From Robiginitalea marina (GTDB lineage Bacteria > Bacteroidota > Bacteroidia > Flavobacteriales > Flavobacteriaceae), in NCBI RefSeq assembly GCF_024006985.1, contig NZ_JAMXIB010000008.1, positions 59,716-123,715 on the forward strand: 64,000 nucleotides of DNA, in the 5' to 3' direction. Numbering within the stretch: the first letter of the stretch is position 1; each line of letters opens with the position of its first letter. The notes beneath the pieces were generated by a model. It worked only from the letters and a program-made list of their open reading frames with translations. It made no database searches and was not told the origin of the DNA. A program made the translations under genes and the position numbers. Positions 25,903 to 36,700 of the stretch are shown here, in pieces.

Positions 25903-26868
25903 TCACGACACCGTTTCCGGGGTTTCCACCGTGGCCAGGTAGCGCTCGGCGTCCAAAGCTGCCATGCATCCCGTACCCGCCGCAGTCACGGCCTGGCGAT
26001 ACACCTTGTCCTGCACATCCCCGCTGGCAAATACCCCTGGTTTGTTGGTCTTTGTCGTCTTCCCCTGGGTAATGAGGTACCCGGTATCGTCCATATCGAG
26101 CTGCCCCCTGAAAATATCCGTGTTGGGCTTGTGCCCGATAGCCACAAAAAACCCGGTAATGGGGATTTCCTCTTTTTCCCCTGTCTGATTGTTGACCATG
26201 CGAAGGCCTTCCACAACCTGGTCGCCCAAAATCTCATCTACCTCGGTATTGAACCGGATATCGATATTGGGAAGGTTCATCACCCGGTGCTGCATGGCCT
26301 TGGAGGCCCGCATCTGGTCTTTGCGAACCAGCATGGTGACCTTATTGCAGATGTTGGCCAGGTAAGAGGCTTCCTCTGCAGCGGTGTCCCCACCGCCGAC
26401 GATGGCGACGTCCTGCCCCTTGTAGAAAAAGCCGTCGCACACCGCGCAGGCCGATACCCCTCCCCCGCGGAGCCGCTGTTCACTGGGAATGTTCAGGTAT
26501 TTCGCCGAGGCCCCGGTGGAAATGATTACCGTACGGGCTTCGATGACCTTGTTGTTATCGATGGTGACCCGGTGGATGCCACCCGGCTGATCGCTGAATT
26601 CTACGGCGGTAGCCATCCCAAGGCGCACCTCGGTACCAAAGCGCTCGGCTTGCTGCTGCAACTGCACCATCATGGTAGGGCCGTCGATCCCTTCCGGGTA
26701 GCCGGGAAAATTCTCCACCTCCGTGGTGGTGGTCAACTGGCCCCCGGGCTCCATGCCGGTGTACATCACGGGTTTGAGGTCAGCGCGGGCCGCATAGATG
26801 GCAGCCGTATAGCCCGCAGGACCTGATCCCAGGATCAGGGTTTTAACTCTTTCGATTTGTTCAGCCAT
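25903..26868 (-). CDS. trxB: Thioredoxin-disulfide reductase
   Basis: The 321-residue protein is a low-molecular-weight thioredoxin reductase. It has the FAD-binding motif GSGPAG (14-19), the redox-active pair Cys141 and Cys144 (CAVCDG), and the NADPH-binding motif VGGGDTA (157-163). It reduces thioredoxin with NADPH, supporting peroxiredoxins and ribonucleotide reductase. It has its own promoter. Confidence 0.96.
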   Translation of the reverse strand: MAEQIERVKTLILGSGPAGYTAAIYAARADLKPVMYTGMEPGGQLTTTTEVENFPGYPEGIDGPTMMVQLQQQAERFGTEVRLGMATAVEFSDQPGGIHRVTIDNNKVIEARTVIISTGASAKYLNIPSEQRLRGGGVSACAVCDGFFYKGQDVAIVGGGDTAAEEASYLANICNKVTMLVRKDQMRASKAMQHRVMNLPNIDIRFNTEVDEILGDQVVEGLRMVNNQTGEKEEIPITGFFVAIGHKPNTDIFRGQLDMDDTGYLITQGKTTKTNKPGVFASGDVQDKVYRQAVTAAGTGCMAALDAERYLATVETPETVS

Positions 26869-26892
26869 GGCTGTTGCATTTTAAATTCCCTG

Positions 26893-26900
26893 CAAAAGTA
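26893..26900 (-). promoter_or_regulatory. Candidate -7 element of trxB
   Basis: Read on the minus strand the sequence is TACTTTTG, a perfect TAnnTTTG match, 24 bases before the ATG. A -33 TTG at the expected spacing is not obvious. Confidence 0.5.
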
Positions 26901-27017
26901 GGATTTTCAACTGCTTCCTTACGGGCAAAGTTATCAAAAGTTATAAAACCCAAACGGCTTTTAAACCCCTTTGGCAAGGCCCGCCCCGGCTGGTTTTTTC
27001 CCTTCGGCAGTACGGCA

Positions 27018-28760
27018 TCAGGAACCGGTCAGGGTTTCCCGCACCTCCCCACAGGTGAGCATGGCATCCCCGTAATACGGGTTACGCACCTCCGGATCCC
27101 TGCTGAGCCAGTAGGCCCCCTGGTTTTGGTTCGCCATAGGGCAGTACTGCACGTAGAGCGGGCGGGAAGGCGAAGCCAGTACCCTGGCCCCGCCGATAAG
27201 GATCCGGGAGAATCCCTGGAAGGCTCGGCGTTGTTCTTCCAGGGTCCCTGCAGCGGCCAAAGCGCGGACGGCTTCTTCCAGGGGTTCCAGGGAACCGGAG
27301 TCGCCTGCATCCTTATCCATCACGGCTAAAAGCGGGAGCAGGGCCCGGGCTGCCTCTGAAGTTTTGGACGGGTCGGAAGCCACCAGGGCATCCTTAATCG
27401 CCAGGTATTGTTCGAGGACCGCCCCGAACCCGTCAGGCAGGGTCCCGGGAAGCCCGGACGGATCCCCGCCCGGTACGTCGGGAAGTGTCCCCCCAATGAC
27501 CCCGTGGTCGCCGTGCCCGGTCTGGGATGGCCCCCCACCGGGGTTCATCATGGAGGTATTGCCCTGCAACTGGGCAGCAGCATCGACCGTGAAAGCCCCC
27601 TTGCTAACAATTTCCTCCCCGGCCCTGAGCCCTTCCAGGACGGGATACATCGGGCCCGACCTGGGCCCCAGGGAAACCTCCCGCAACACAAAGGAAGGGG
27701 TTGTCCCGGGTACCTTTACGTAAACGACGGAACGGGACCCGGTCCAAAGGACGGCAGTCTCCGGGATGTAGAGCCCCCCTTCGCCTGTCGCAGTCCGCAC
27801 CGTGGCCCTTACGAACATCCCCGGCTTTAACCTGCCCCCGGGATTGGCCAGGGAAACCCTGACGGTCACCGTCCGGCTGGAAACTTTCATTAACGGGTCG
27901 ATAAAATCGATCCGGCCTTCCAGCTCCTGGCCGGGAAACGCATTTGGGACAATCCGGACCTGCTGGCCTTTCTGCAGGCCCGAAATCTGGTTCTCATAGG
28001 CGTCAAAAACAGCCCATACCGAACCCAGGTTGGCCACTTTCATCAGGGGGGCACCCCGCTCGACATAATCGCCTTCTTCCACCATGATTTCCGTTACGGT
28101 TCCCCCAAGGCCAGCCCTGATGGGGAAATATTCCTGTACGGCCCCGCGTGCCTCTATCCCCTCGATTTGCCCGGGATCCAGCTTCCACGAAAGCAATTTC
28201 CGCTTCACCGCCTCATACAGGGCGGGTTGCTTTTGCTTAACCCGGGCTGCCGTGAGCAACTCCTGCTGGGCAGTAATCAGTTCCGGGGCGTAGAGGGTGG
28301 CCAGGAGTTGGCCCTGGCGGATTTCCTCCCCGGGGTAGGTAACCAACAGCCGTTCGATCCTCCCGCCGTAATAGGCAGACTGCACCGCATTGGATTCCTC
28401 GTTCTCGCGGATGGTCCCCGAAAGGACCAGTTCCCGGCCCTCCCCCGCCCCGGCCTGTACCCGGGTGGTCTGGATATCGGCCAGGGCGATGGCATTTTCC
28501 GAAAGGCTTACCTGGCCTGCTGCCCCAGTCCCGCCAGCCTGGTCCACGGGGATCAGGTCCATGCCGCAAATCGGGCAATCCCCAGGTTCGGGTTGCAAAA
28601 TCTGGGGATGCATGGAACAGGTCCACTGCGTGGCCAGGGCCTGGCCTTCCTCATGGGTGTGGACTTCCCCAGCTCCCCCGCTTCCGTTCCCGAAAATGAG
28701 ATAACCTGCCAAAAGCCCCGCCACCAGGGCAGCCCCAATCCACAAATAGGTCTTTTTCAT
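27018..28760 (-). CDS. CusB-like RND periplasmic adaptor with metal-binding and DUF3347 domains
   Basis: The 580-residue protein begins with a signal/anchor (about 1-25), then a heavy-metal-binding module at 46-71 (CSMHP ... CPICGMDL), a membrane-fusion adaptor core, and a C-terminal DUF3347 domain (about 430-580, YCPMANQNQGAYWLS). The metal module is typical of adaptors in copper/silver RND pumps, passing periplasmic metal to the pump. It is the last gene of the copper operon, so pump (33787-37506), channel (32513-33775) and adaptor are encoded apart within one transcript. Confidence 0.92.
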   Translation of the reverse strand: MKKTYLWIGAALVAGLLAGYLIFGNGSGGAGEVHTHEEGQALATQWTCSMHPQILQPEPGDCPICGMDLIPVDQAGGTGAAGQVSLSENAIALADIQTTRVQAGAGEGRELVLSGTIRENEESNAVQSAYYGGRIERLLVTYPGEEIRQGQLLATLYAPELITAQQELLTAARVKQKQPALYEAVKRKLLSWKLDPGQIEGIEARGAVQEYFPIRAGLGGTVTEIMVEEGDYVERGAPLMKVANLGSVWAVFDAYENQISGLQKGQQVRIVPNAFPGQELEGRIDFIDPLMKVSSRTVTVRVSLANPGGRLKPGMFVRATVRTATGEGGLYIPETAVLWTGSRSVVYVKVPGTTPSFVLREVSLGPRSGPMYPVLEGLRAGEEIVSKGAFTVDAAAQLQGNTSMMNPGGGPSQTGHGDHGVIGGTLPDVPGGDPSGLPGTLPDGFGAVLEQYLAIKDALVASDPSKTSEAARALLPLLAVMDKDAGDSGSLEPLEEAVRALAAAGTLEEQRRAFQGFSRILIGGARVLASPSRPLYVQYCPMANQNQGAYWLSRDPEVRNPYYGDAMLTCGEVRETLTGS

Positions 28761-28769
28761 AGGTAACAG

Positions 28770-29480
28770 TTAGGTTTTCTTAAAATAGTTCTCCACTTTT
28801 CGCCACCGGGGCGAACTGACATACCAAAGCACAAAGCCGCTTCCTACGGTCACCAGGCCCAGCAGGGAGAAAACCCGAAGCAGTGCGGTATTGAAGTTAT
28901 CCCTGCCCTGATAGTCCATGGTGTGCATCATCCAGAGGAAATCAAACCAGCGCCACGACCGGTGCCGCACCGCCTGGAATTTCCCGTCCCGGGCGGAAAC
29001 ATAGGCCTTGATCGCCTCAGGGGAATCAAAATGGAATATATAGGCGGGCAGGGGTTTTTCGCGGTACTCATGGTGGGGGCCTGCCGCCTCGAGGTAGTCG
29101 ACCCCTGTAATGGCAAGGTCTGAACGCATGTGCGCTTTCACGACGTCCCTTGCCTGGGCTTCGGAAATACCGTCCACGGGCTGTCCGCTTCCCGCATCTA
29201 CCAGTACATTGCCGTTGACCCAGTAATACGGCTGTCCCCCGATATCCCTCAATTCCAGGCTGCGGATCCCCTCCCCTTCAGGAAGCCGGATCCCCTCAAG
29301 ATGCGGGAAAGCAGCCTGCTCCGCCGGGTCCTTCCGGAAATGATCCCCATGGATCTGGTCGATATCCGTCCATGAGAAATAGAGTCCCCCAAGGGTCCAC
29401 CCCACAAACTGCACCCCCAGGAAAATCCCGAGGTACCGGTGCGCCCGACGCAACAATAGGGTGTTTTTCCTGGAAATCAT
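28770..29480 (-). CDS. PepSY domain-containing membrane protein
   Basis: The 236-residue protein has an N-terminal span (about 12-35), an extracytoplasmic region with PepSY-like sequence ([14 protein letters not shown]) and a C-terminal span near 205-225 ([17 protein letters not shown]). The layout is that of half-size PepSY proteins, thought to help metal or haem handling at the inner membrane. It overlaps the CopA gene by 4 bases, so it is translationally coupled to the ATPase. Confidence 0.85.
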   Translation of the reverse strand: MISRKNTLLLRRAHRYLGIFLGVQFVGWTLGGLYFSWTDIDQIHGDHFRKDPAEQAAFPHLEGIRLPEGEGIRSLELRDIGGQPYYWVNGNVLVDAGSGQPVDGISEAQARDVVKAHMRSDLAITGVDYLEAAGPHHEYREKPLPAYIFHFDSPEAIKAYVSARDGKFQAVRHRSWRWFDFLWMMHTMDYQGRDNFNTALLRVFSLLGLVTVGSGFVLWYVSSPRWRKVENYFKKT

Positions 29481-31882
29481 ATCGGTTTGTTTATGTTGCT
29501 GTTCTTAAGCCTGAGTGCATTGGCTATGACGGAGACGGAACTGAAACTCATGGCGAGGGCGGCCAGCATGGGCGAGAGCAAAATACCGAAAAAGGGGAAA
29601 AGTACCCCGGCGGCCACGGGCACGCCCAGGGTATTGTAGATCAGGGCAAAAAACAGGTTCTGCCGGATATTCCGCATTACCGCCCGGCTCAGCCTGCGGG
29701 CCTTTACAATGCCCCGCAGGTCCCCTTCGACCAGGGTGATGGCGGCACTTTCCATGGCCACATCGGTACCGGTCCCCATGGCGATGCCCACATCGCTTTG
29801 GGCCAGGGCAGGGGCATCGTTGATGCCATCCCCCGCCATGGCGACTTTCCGGCCGGCTTCCTGCAGGCGGGCAATCTCCCGGTACTTATCCTCTGGCAAC
29901 AGGCCCGCCCTGTAATGGGAAAGCCCAAGCGCATCGGCAATGTGCCGGGCGGTTTCCTCCTGGTCGCCCGTAAACATAAAGACTTCCATCCCTTCCCCCT
30001 GAAGTGCCGAAATAGCTTCCCGGGTCCCTTCCTTCAGCACATCCCCGATCACCAGGTAGCCGATGACTTCCTGGTTTCGCGACAGGTAGGAGATGGTCTT
30101 TCCCTCTTTCTGGAACGCCAGGGCCTCCCGTTCCACTTCCTCTGGCAAGGGCGCCTCCACCATTTGCATCAGTTTGGGGTTCCCCAGGGCGAGGCTGGCC
30201 CCTTCCACCTGCCCGACGACGCCCTTGCCCCCAATGGCCTCAAAGCCATCCACGTCCCGAGGGGAAATCCCCTTGTCGCGGGCAAAGTCCATAACCGCGA
30301 GGGCAAGGGGATGCTCGCTGGGCTGGTTCAGGGAGCAGGCCAGGCGGGTGAGTTCTTCCTCCCCGATTCCCGGACAGGTGGAAACCACGTGTTCCACCGA
30401 AGGTTTTCCCCGCGTCAGGGTCCCGGTTTTGTCGACCACCAACAGGTCTATGGCAGCCATTTTTTCAAGGGCTTCCGCATTGCGGATCAGGACCCCGTTT
30501 TGGGCCCCCTTTCCGACCCCAACCATAACCGACATCGGGGTAGCCAGGCCAAGGGCGCAGGGGCAGGCGATAATCAGCACGGCAATGGCGTTGACCAGGG
30601 CATAGACGTAGGCGGGCTCAGGGCCCCACACCGACCAGACCAGGAACGTCAGCATGGCCACTCCCACCACGGCCGGTACGAAATAGCGCGAAATCCGGTC
30701 CGCCAGGTTCTGGATCGGGGCCCGGCTTCGGCTGGCCTGCCGGACCATCTCAATAATCCGCGCCAGGAGGGTTTCGGAGCCCACCTTTTCAGCCTCCATC
30801 AGAAAGGACTGGTTGGTGTTCAGGGTGCCGCTTCGAACGGCATCGCCTTCCGACTTTTCCGCCGGGATGGGCTCCCCGGTAATCATGGATTCGTCTATGG
30901 CGGGGGTACCCCGGGTAATCCGGCCATCCACGGGGATCTTTTCCCCGGGCTTCACCCGCAGGATGTCGCCGGGTTGGATTTCCTCCACGGAAACCTCCTG
31001 TTCCACCCCGTCGACCACCTTTACCGCCCGGTTGGGTGCCAGGCGGAGCAATTCCCTGACAGCTGCCTGGGTCTTCCGGTGCGCCCTGGCTTCAAGGACC
31101 TGGCCTAAAAGGACCAGCGTGAGGATGACCGTGGCCGCCTCAAAATAGACATGAACCGTACCGGACTCCGCCTTGAACTGGGGGGGGAACCACCCGGGAA
31201 ACAACAACGCGAATACACTGAATACCCAGGCTACTCCGGCCCCGATACCGATGAGGGTAAACATGTTGAGGTTCCAGGTCTTCAGGCTCCGGTAAGCGCG
31301 CTCGAAAAACATCCAGCAGGCGTAAAAGACCACCGGGAGCGACAGCAGCAGTTGTACCCAGTTCCACCCTTCCTGCCCCATAAGGCGGTACAATGGGTTC
31401 CGGGGGATCATTTCACTCATGGCAATCGCGAATACCGGGAGCGTAAACCCCAGGGCAATCCAGAATTTCCGCAACAGCCTGACATAGGAATCTTCTTCCC
31501 CCGGGGCGGCTGAAACGGCCTGGGGCACCAGGTCCATCCCGCAGACCGGGCAATCGCCGGGTTTGGGATAGGTCTTTTCGCCCTCGCAATGCATGGGGCA
31601 GTACCACTCCGCTTCCCCTTCGGGCATTGGTGCAGTTTTGGCGGTTTCCACAGCCATGTGGGCCTGTTCCCTGTCGGGATGGATCTGGTACCGCCCCGGG
31701 TGCACATCCAGGGCCTCCTGCAACCGTCCTATGGGAATATCCCGTTCCAGTTCGAGAAGGGCCGTACCCTCCTGCAGGTCCACCAGGGCTTCCCGAACCC
31801 CGTCGACGCCCCCGAGGGCCTGCGTGACGTGGTGCTGGCAACCCATGCAACTCATCCCCGAAATGTGATACTGTTTTTTCAT
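29477..31882 (-). CDS. copA: Copper-exporting P-type ATPase
   Basis: The 801-residue protein has an HMA domain with Cys12/Cys15 (GMSCMGC), a second metal module at 93-120 (WYCPMH ... CPVCGMDL), eight-span P1B architecture, the ion-path motif Cys440-Pro-Cys442, and phosphorylation Asp484 (DKTGTLT). The last spans show YNTLG and MSFSS, in line with the Tyr-Asn and Met-x-x-Ser-Ser pattern of Cu(I) (P1B-1) transporters. It exports Cu(I) from the cytoplasm, feeding the RND system encoded in the same operon. Confidence 0.95.
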   Translation of the reverse strand: MKKQYHISGMSCMGCQHHVTQALGGVDGVREALVDLQEGTALLELERDIPIGRLQEALDVHPGRYQIHPDREQAHMAVETAKTAPMPEGEAEWYCPMHCEGEKTYPKPGDCPVCGMDLVPQAVSAAPGEEDSYVRLLRKFWIALGFTLPVFAIAMSEMIPRNPLYRLMGQEGWNWVQLLLSLPVVFYACWMFFERAYRSLKTWNLNMFTLIGIGAGVAWVFSVFALLFPGWFPPQFKAESGTVHVYFEAATVILTLVLLGQVLEARAHRKTQAAVRELLRLAPNRAVKVVDGVEQEVSVEEIQPGDILRVKPGEKIPVDGRITRGTPAIDESMITGEPIPAEKSEGDAVRSGTLNTNQSFLMEAEKVGSETLLARIIEMVRQASRSRAPIQNLADRISRYFVPAVVGVAMLTFLVWSVWGPEPAYVYALVNAIAVLIIACPCALGLATPMSVMVGVGKGAQNGVLIRNAEALEKMAAIDLLVVDKTGTLTRGKPSVEHVVSTCPGIGEEELTRLACSLNQPSEHPLALAVMDFARDKGISPRDVDGFEAIGGKGVVGQVEGASLALGNPKLMQMVEAPLPEEVEREALAFQKEGKTISYLSRNQEVIGYLVIGDVLKEGTREAISALQGEGMEVFMFTGDQEETARHIADALGLSHYRAGLLPEDKYREIARLQEAGRKVAMAGDGINDAPALAQSDVGIAMGTGTDVAMESAAITLVEGDLRGIVKARRLSRAVMRNIRQNLFFALIYNTLGVPVAAGVLFPFFGILLSPMLAALAMSFSSVSVIANALRLKNSNINKPI

Positions 31883-31940
31883 ACGTGCTTGTTTTTAAAA
31901 GGCCGGTGCCCCATCCCCACAGCCTTAGGGCATTCAGGGG

Positions 31941-32489
31941 TTATCCCCTGGAAATCGTTTCCTCAACCTTGCCGCAGCGCAACATCGCACTGCCATAATA
32001 GGGGTTCAGGATGTCCTGCGATTCGGAATACCAGAAAGCCCCCTGGTTCTCAAAAGCCATAGGGCAATACTGCTTGTAGATCGTCCCGGATTGCAGGGAC
32101 TCCTGCAGGATGGGGGAAAGCTGGATGCTCAGGGGTTGGAAATGGGTCCTGAGCTGCTGCAGGTCGGTGCCCTCCGCTAGCTTCCCAACGGTTTCCCGGA
32201 TTTCCGGGAAGGCTTCCAGGCCCTGGCTCTTCATCGACAATACGGCATGGCGTGCATTCTCGAAATCGGAGGCTACCAGGGCATCGCGCAGGGCCAGGTA
32301 GTTGCGGAAAAGGGCCTCTACCGTTTCCTCGCTAAAGGCAACGCCGGCCTCTGCAGGCATTTCCCCCCCTGCTTTCTCGCCCGCTCCCGAATTGGAGGGG
32401 GTGGCTTTCTGACCCTCGCCACAGCTACCCAGGACAAGGAAAAAGACAAGGAAAATGGCTTTTTTGAACGTTTCAATAGTTTTCATCAC
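31941..32489 (-). CDS. DUF3347 domain lipoprotein of the copper operon
   Basis: The 182-residue protein has a lipoprotein signal (LVLGSC, Cys23), a low-complexity linker, then a DUF3347 domain: FRNYLALRDALVASDF, and a C-terminal YCPMAFENQGAFWYSE with a following CGKVEE. The C-terminal Cys/Met pattern is shared with the adaptor gene of this operon and is a likely copper-binding site. Its stop is 58 bases before the CopA start. Confidence 0.88.
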   Translation of the reverse strand: MMKTIETFKKAIFLVFFLVLGSCGEGQKATPSNSGAGEKAGGEMPAEAGVAFSEETVEALFRNYLALRDALVASDFENARHAVLSMKSQGLEAFPEIRETVGKLAEGTDLQQLRTHFQPLSIQLSPILQESLQSGTIYKQYCPMAFENQGAFWYSESQDILNPYYGSAMLRCGKVEETISRG

Positions 32490-32512
32490 AATGGTTTTAA
32501 GTTAAGGAATGT

Positions 32513-33775
32513 TTAAGGCTTTTCGTCGTTTTCACTCAGGTAATTGACCAGGGCTGCCTTGCTGAAGTACGCTGCCAGGGAGGCCGAACGGCCCATGAGT
32601 AGCTTCAGCTCCAGTTCCTGGACTTCCAGCAGCTGGGTGTAATTGAGGGTGGCGCTCTGGTAGCCTGCGAGCAGGATTTCAAGGGCCTGCCGGGCCTGTT
32701 CTATATTCTTGTCATAAGTCACACAACGGATGCGTTCTGCCTCCCGCTCCTGCAAGGCCCGCTCCATCAGGGTTTCCAGGGCGTTACGCCTGGAGGCTTC
32801 CTCTGCCCTGAACTGTTCTTGCTGCAGGCGGTTCTGCTCGGTGCGCGATCGGTAAGGGGAATTGAAAACGGGGATGGAAAGGGTCAACATGGGCATGAAA
32901 ACATCCTTTCCGTTGTCGGGGAGCTGTACATCGGTCCGGCGCGCGACAGGGATATAGTCGAGGCCGATGCCCAACCCGGGCTGTGCCGATTTCTGGTTCA
33001 GCCGCTCAGCCTCCATGACCGAAGCATAGAGCCGCTCGTATTTCTGTAGTTCGGGGTGTACGCCGACCTGACCCGGGGCAACTTCTTCCGCAGCCCCGGG
33101 TAATTCCCAATCCGGAAAGGCGATGGGAAATGGCGACACGTTGAGCATCCTGAAAAAAGCGAAATGGGCCGCCTCGTACTTCCCTTCCCAGACCTGAAGG
33201 GTTCCCGTCACCTCGTTCTTTCGGATTTCCATCCGCAGGGCATCCACGGCAGAAGCCTTCCCGGCCTCCACCCCGGCCAGGACGATTTCCGTGTACTGTT
33301 CCAGCAGGTCGAGTTGCCTGCGAAGCACGGCTGTCTGTTCCTCCAGGGCCTTTAGCTCATAATAGCCTTCAGAAACCTGCAACATCAGCTTCCTTCGGGC
33401 GATGACCCAGTCGAGGTATTCCACCTCAGCCAGGCTGGACGCATAGTTTTCCCGGGCGGTTATGGTCCCGAACCATGGCAGCATTTGCCGTAGGCTGAAC
33501 CGGGCTTTTTGCGCCCCGGTCCGCGTTTCGGGTTCACTGGCAAACCAGCCGGCACCAACCTCCAAATTGGGAAGGGCCCCCGATTCAGCCACTTTTTCCC
33601 CTGCCCGCAGGTACTTGAGTTCAAAAGCCTTCAATTCCGGGCTGTTAGACTCTGCCAGGGCAAGGAACTCCTGTAATTCCTGGGCCCTGCCCCCGGATGG
33701 TTGCAGGCCGAGCAGGAGGCAGCAGGCCCAAAGTGCGATGCGGTATTTTAGTGTGATTCCGGTTCCGGTTTCCAT
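32513..33775 (-). CDS. TolC family outer-membrane efflux protein (copper operon)
   Basis: The 420-residue protein has a signal peptide ending near GGRAQ and the long-helix repeats of TolC proteins (LQEFLALAESNSPELKAFE, YSATLNYTQLLEVQ-type ends). It would form the outer-membrane exit duct for the CusA-like pump encoded just upstream. I chose ATG 33775, 11 bases after the pump stop. The frame stays open much further upstream, but that part overlaps the pump gene in another frame and is spurious. Confidence 0.9.
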   Translation of the reverse strand: METGTGITLKYRIALWACCLLLGLQPSGGRAQELQEFLALAESNSPELKAFELKYLRAGEKVAESGALPNLEVGAGWFASEPETRTGAQKARFSLRQMLPWFGTITARENYASSLAEVEYLDWVIARRKLMLQVSEGYYELKALEEQTAVLRRQLDLLEQYTEIVLAGVEAGKASAVDALRMEIRKNEVTGTLQVWEGKYEAAHFAFFRMLNVSPFPIAFPDWELPGAAEEVAPGQVGVHPELQKYERLYASVMEAERLNQKSAQPGLGIGLDYIPVARRTDVQLPDNGKDVFMPMLTLSIPVFNSPYRSRTEQNRLQQEQFRAEEASRRNALETLMERALQEREAERIRCVTYDKNIEQARQALEILLAGYQSATLNYTQLLEVQELELKLLMGRSASLAAYFSKAALVNYLSENDEKP

Positions 33776-33786
33776 CTTCAGTCGGC

Positions 33787-36700
33787 TTATTTGAGTTTGC
33801 GTTCTTCCGTCCAGCAAAACAGCACGGGCACCACAAAAAGGGTGATCAGTGCAATGAGCATGCCCCCGAAGGCCGGAATGGCCATTGGGATCATAATGTC
33901 GCTGCCCCGGCCTGTGGAAGTCAGGACCGGCAACAGGGCCAGCACGGTAGTGGCTGTGGTCATCAGGCAGGGGCGGATCCGCTTCTGGCCGGCGATCAGC
34001 ACCGCCTCGCGGATTTCCGCGACGGTATCGGGCGTTCGCTTCCGGAAGGTCTGCACAAGGTAGGTCGCCATGACCACCCCGTCGTCCGTGGCAATCCCAA
34101 AAAGGGCGATGAACCCCACCCATACCGCCACGCTAAGGTTTACCTGATGCATCTGGAACAGATCGCGCAGGTTTTCCCCAAAGAAGGAAAAATTGAGGAA
34201 CCAGGGTTCTCCGTAGAGCCACAGCATAAGGAAGCCCCCGGAAAACGCCACGGCAACCCCGCTGAATACCATCAGGGCGGTGCCCACGGCGCGAAACTGC
34301 AGGTAGAGGATCAGGAAAATGACCAGCAGGGCCATGGGAACGACCACCGCCAGGGTTTTCTCGGCACGCAGCTGGTTCTCGTAGGTGCCCGCGAACTCAT
34401 ACGAAATCCCGGGGGGGACCCGGAGTTCACCCTGCTCAATACGGCGGGCGATTTCGTCCCGGGCATTCTCCACCACCGTTACCTCCGCATATTCCGGCTC
34501 CCTGTCGAAGAGGACATACCCGATCAGGAAGGTATCCTCGCTCTTGATCATCTGGGGGCCCCGTTCATACCGGATTTCGGCAAGTTCCCCGAGGGGGATT
34601 GGGTTGCCACCGGCAACGGGGATGTAAATGCGGGTAAGGGCTTCCGGGTCATCCCTGAGTTCCCTGGGGTAGCGTACCCTCACCCCGTAGCGCTCCCTGC
34701 CCTCCACGGTCTGGGTCAGGGCAACCCCACCCAGGGCTACTTCCAGTTGCCGCTGTACGTCTTCGACCCGGATGCCGTAACGGGCCAGCCTTTCCCGCTT
34801 GATGTCCACCAGCAGGTAAGGCTTGCCCACGATGCGGTCGGCAAAAACAGCGCTGGCTTTCACCCCTTCCGCCTGGCGGAGGATGCGCTCCAGTTCCATC
34901 CCAAAGGCTTCGATCCGGGCCAGGTCGCCCCCTTTGATGCGAATGCCCATAGGGGCCCGCATCCCGGTTTGCAGCATTACCAACCGGGTCTCAATGGGCT
35001 GTAGTTTCGGGGCCGAGGTAACCCCGGGCAGTCGCGTATAGGTTACGATTTCGTCCCAGATATCCCCGGGGCCCCGGATGCCCGGCCTCCAGTTCCGGAA
35101 ATAGGATCCTTCAGGGTCAGGCACCAGGAGGCCGGAAACCGCCGACCCAAAGGGCCTGACCCCTTCCGGCAGTTCGGCATCCATTTCTTTATGGTTCGGG
35201 TTATGCACCCGGGTGCCGTCCGAAAGCACGAAAAACCCCTGCCCGTCTGTGCGGAACCTTTCCGGGGATCCGTCGGCCCCCCTGGCATATTCCGGATAAT
35301 ACCGGATGATGTTTTCATACATAAAGAGGGGCGCAGGATCCAGGGCCGATTCGGCCCGGCCTGCCTTGCCCACCACGGTTTCCACCTCCGGGATGGCGGC
35401 CACGGCCATATCGAGTTGCTGCAATACCCTTTTGTTTTCGGCAATGCCCGAATGGGGCATGGAAGTGGGCATCAGCAGGAAGGAACCCTCATCGAGGGAG
35501 GGCATGAATTCCTCCCCCGTATTGCGATAGATCTGGATGCCAGAAACCACCAGGGCCAAAGGCAGCAACAAAAACCACCCTTTATGTTCCAGGGTCCACC
35601 GCAGCAGTCGGGCGTAATGGTTCTGGAAGAGGTAAAACCCGCCCAGTACGGCGGCACAGATCAGGCTTACAAACAAAAAGTTTATGCCGATGCTGTGATC
35701 AAAGCCAAGGGGCCTCCAGTACATGGAGAGTGCCAGCAGGACCGTACCGGTGACCAGTCCGATCTGCAGATTGCTGTACAGGGGGGGGGCTATCCGGCCC
35801 AGGGCCCTTGCCAGGCCAAGCAAACCCAGCAACACCAGGGCGTATCCCCAGGCGCTGAAGGAAAGGGCAATACCCAAACCAGCCAGCAACAACAGGGAAG
35901 GACCCAGGTACCGACTGTAGTGGCCTACCCGGTATTTCCGGAACACCAGGGCGGCCAAAGGCGGGATCAGGAAAAGGGCGACCAGGATGGACGCGGCCAG
36001 GGCCATGGTTTTGGTAAACGCCAACGGCCGGAAGAGCTTGCCTTCTGCTCCCGTCAGGGTAAAAACGGGAAGGAAACTGATGATGGTGGTCAGTACCGCC
36101 GTCAGGATGGCCCCGGAAACTTCGGCCGTGGCCTTGTAGACGATTTCATCGACCGACCGGCCTTCCCGGTCCGCCTCAAGGTGGCGGATGCTGTTCTCCG
36201 AAAGGATCACCCCCACATCCACCATGGTCCCAATGGCGATGGCGATCCCCGAAAGGGCCACGATGTTTGCATCGACCCCGAAAGCCTTCATGCTGATAAA
36301 GACCATCAGCACGGCTACCGGAAGCAGGCCCGATACCAGCGCCGATACCCTCAGGTTAAACACCATTATGACAATCACCAGGATGGTAATGAGGATTTCG
36401 TAGTTCAGGGCATCACCCAGGGTGCCCAGGGTTTCCTGTATGAGTTCCGTGCGATCGTAGAAGGGGACTATGGTCAGGCGGGAGGTACGGCCATCGGGCA
36501 ATACTTTTGTGGGCAGGGAAGGCGAGATGGCAGCAATCTGCTCCCTGACCCGGGTGATGACCTCCAGGGGGTTGGCCCCGTAGCGGGCTACCACCACCCC
36601 CCCGACCACCTCGGCCCCCTCCTTGTCCAGGATGCCCCTCCGCTCTGCGGGGCCCAGCCCCACGCGGGCCACATCGGCAAGGCGGATGGCAGTGTAGCCT

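Noticed and set aside
29372..31108. 578-codon open frame on the plus strand
   Set aside because: Antisense to copA, which shows all P-type ATPase motifs.
33776..34123. N-terminal extension of the copper-operon TolC gene
   Set aside because: The frame is open but overlaps the CusA-like gene; the true start at 33775 is followed by a normal signal peptide.
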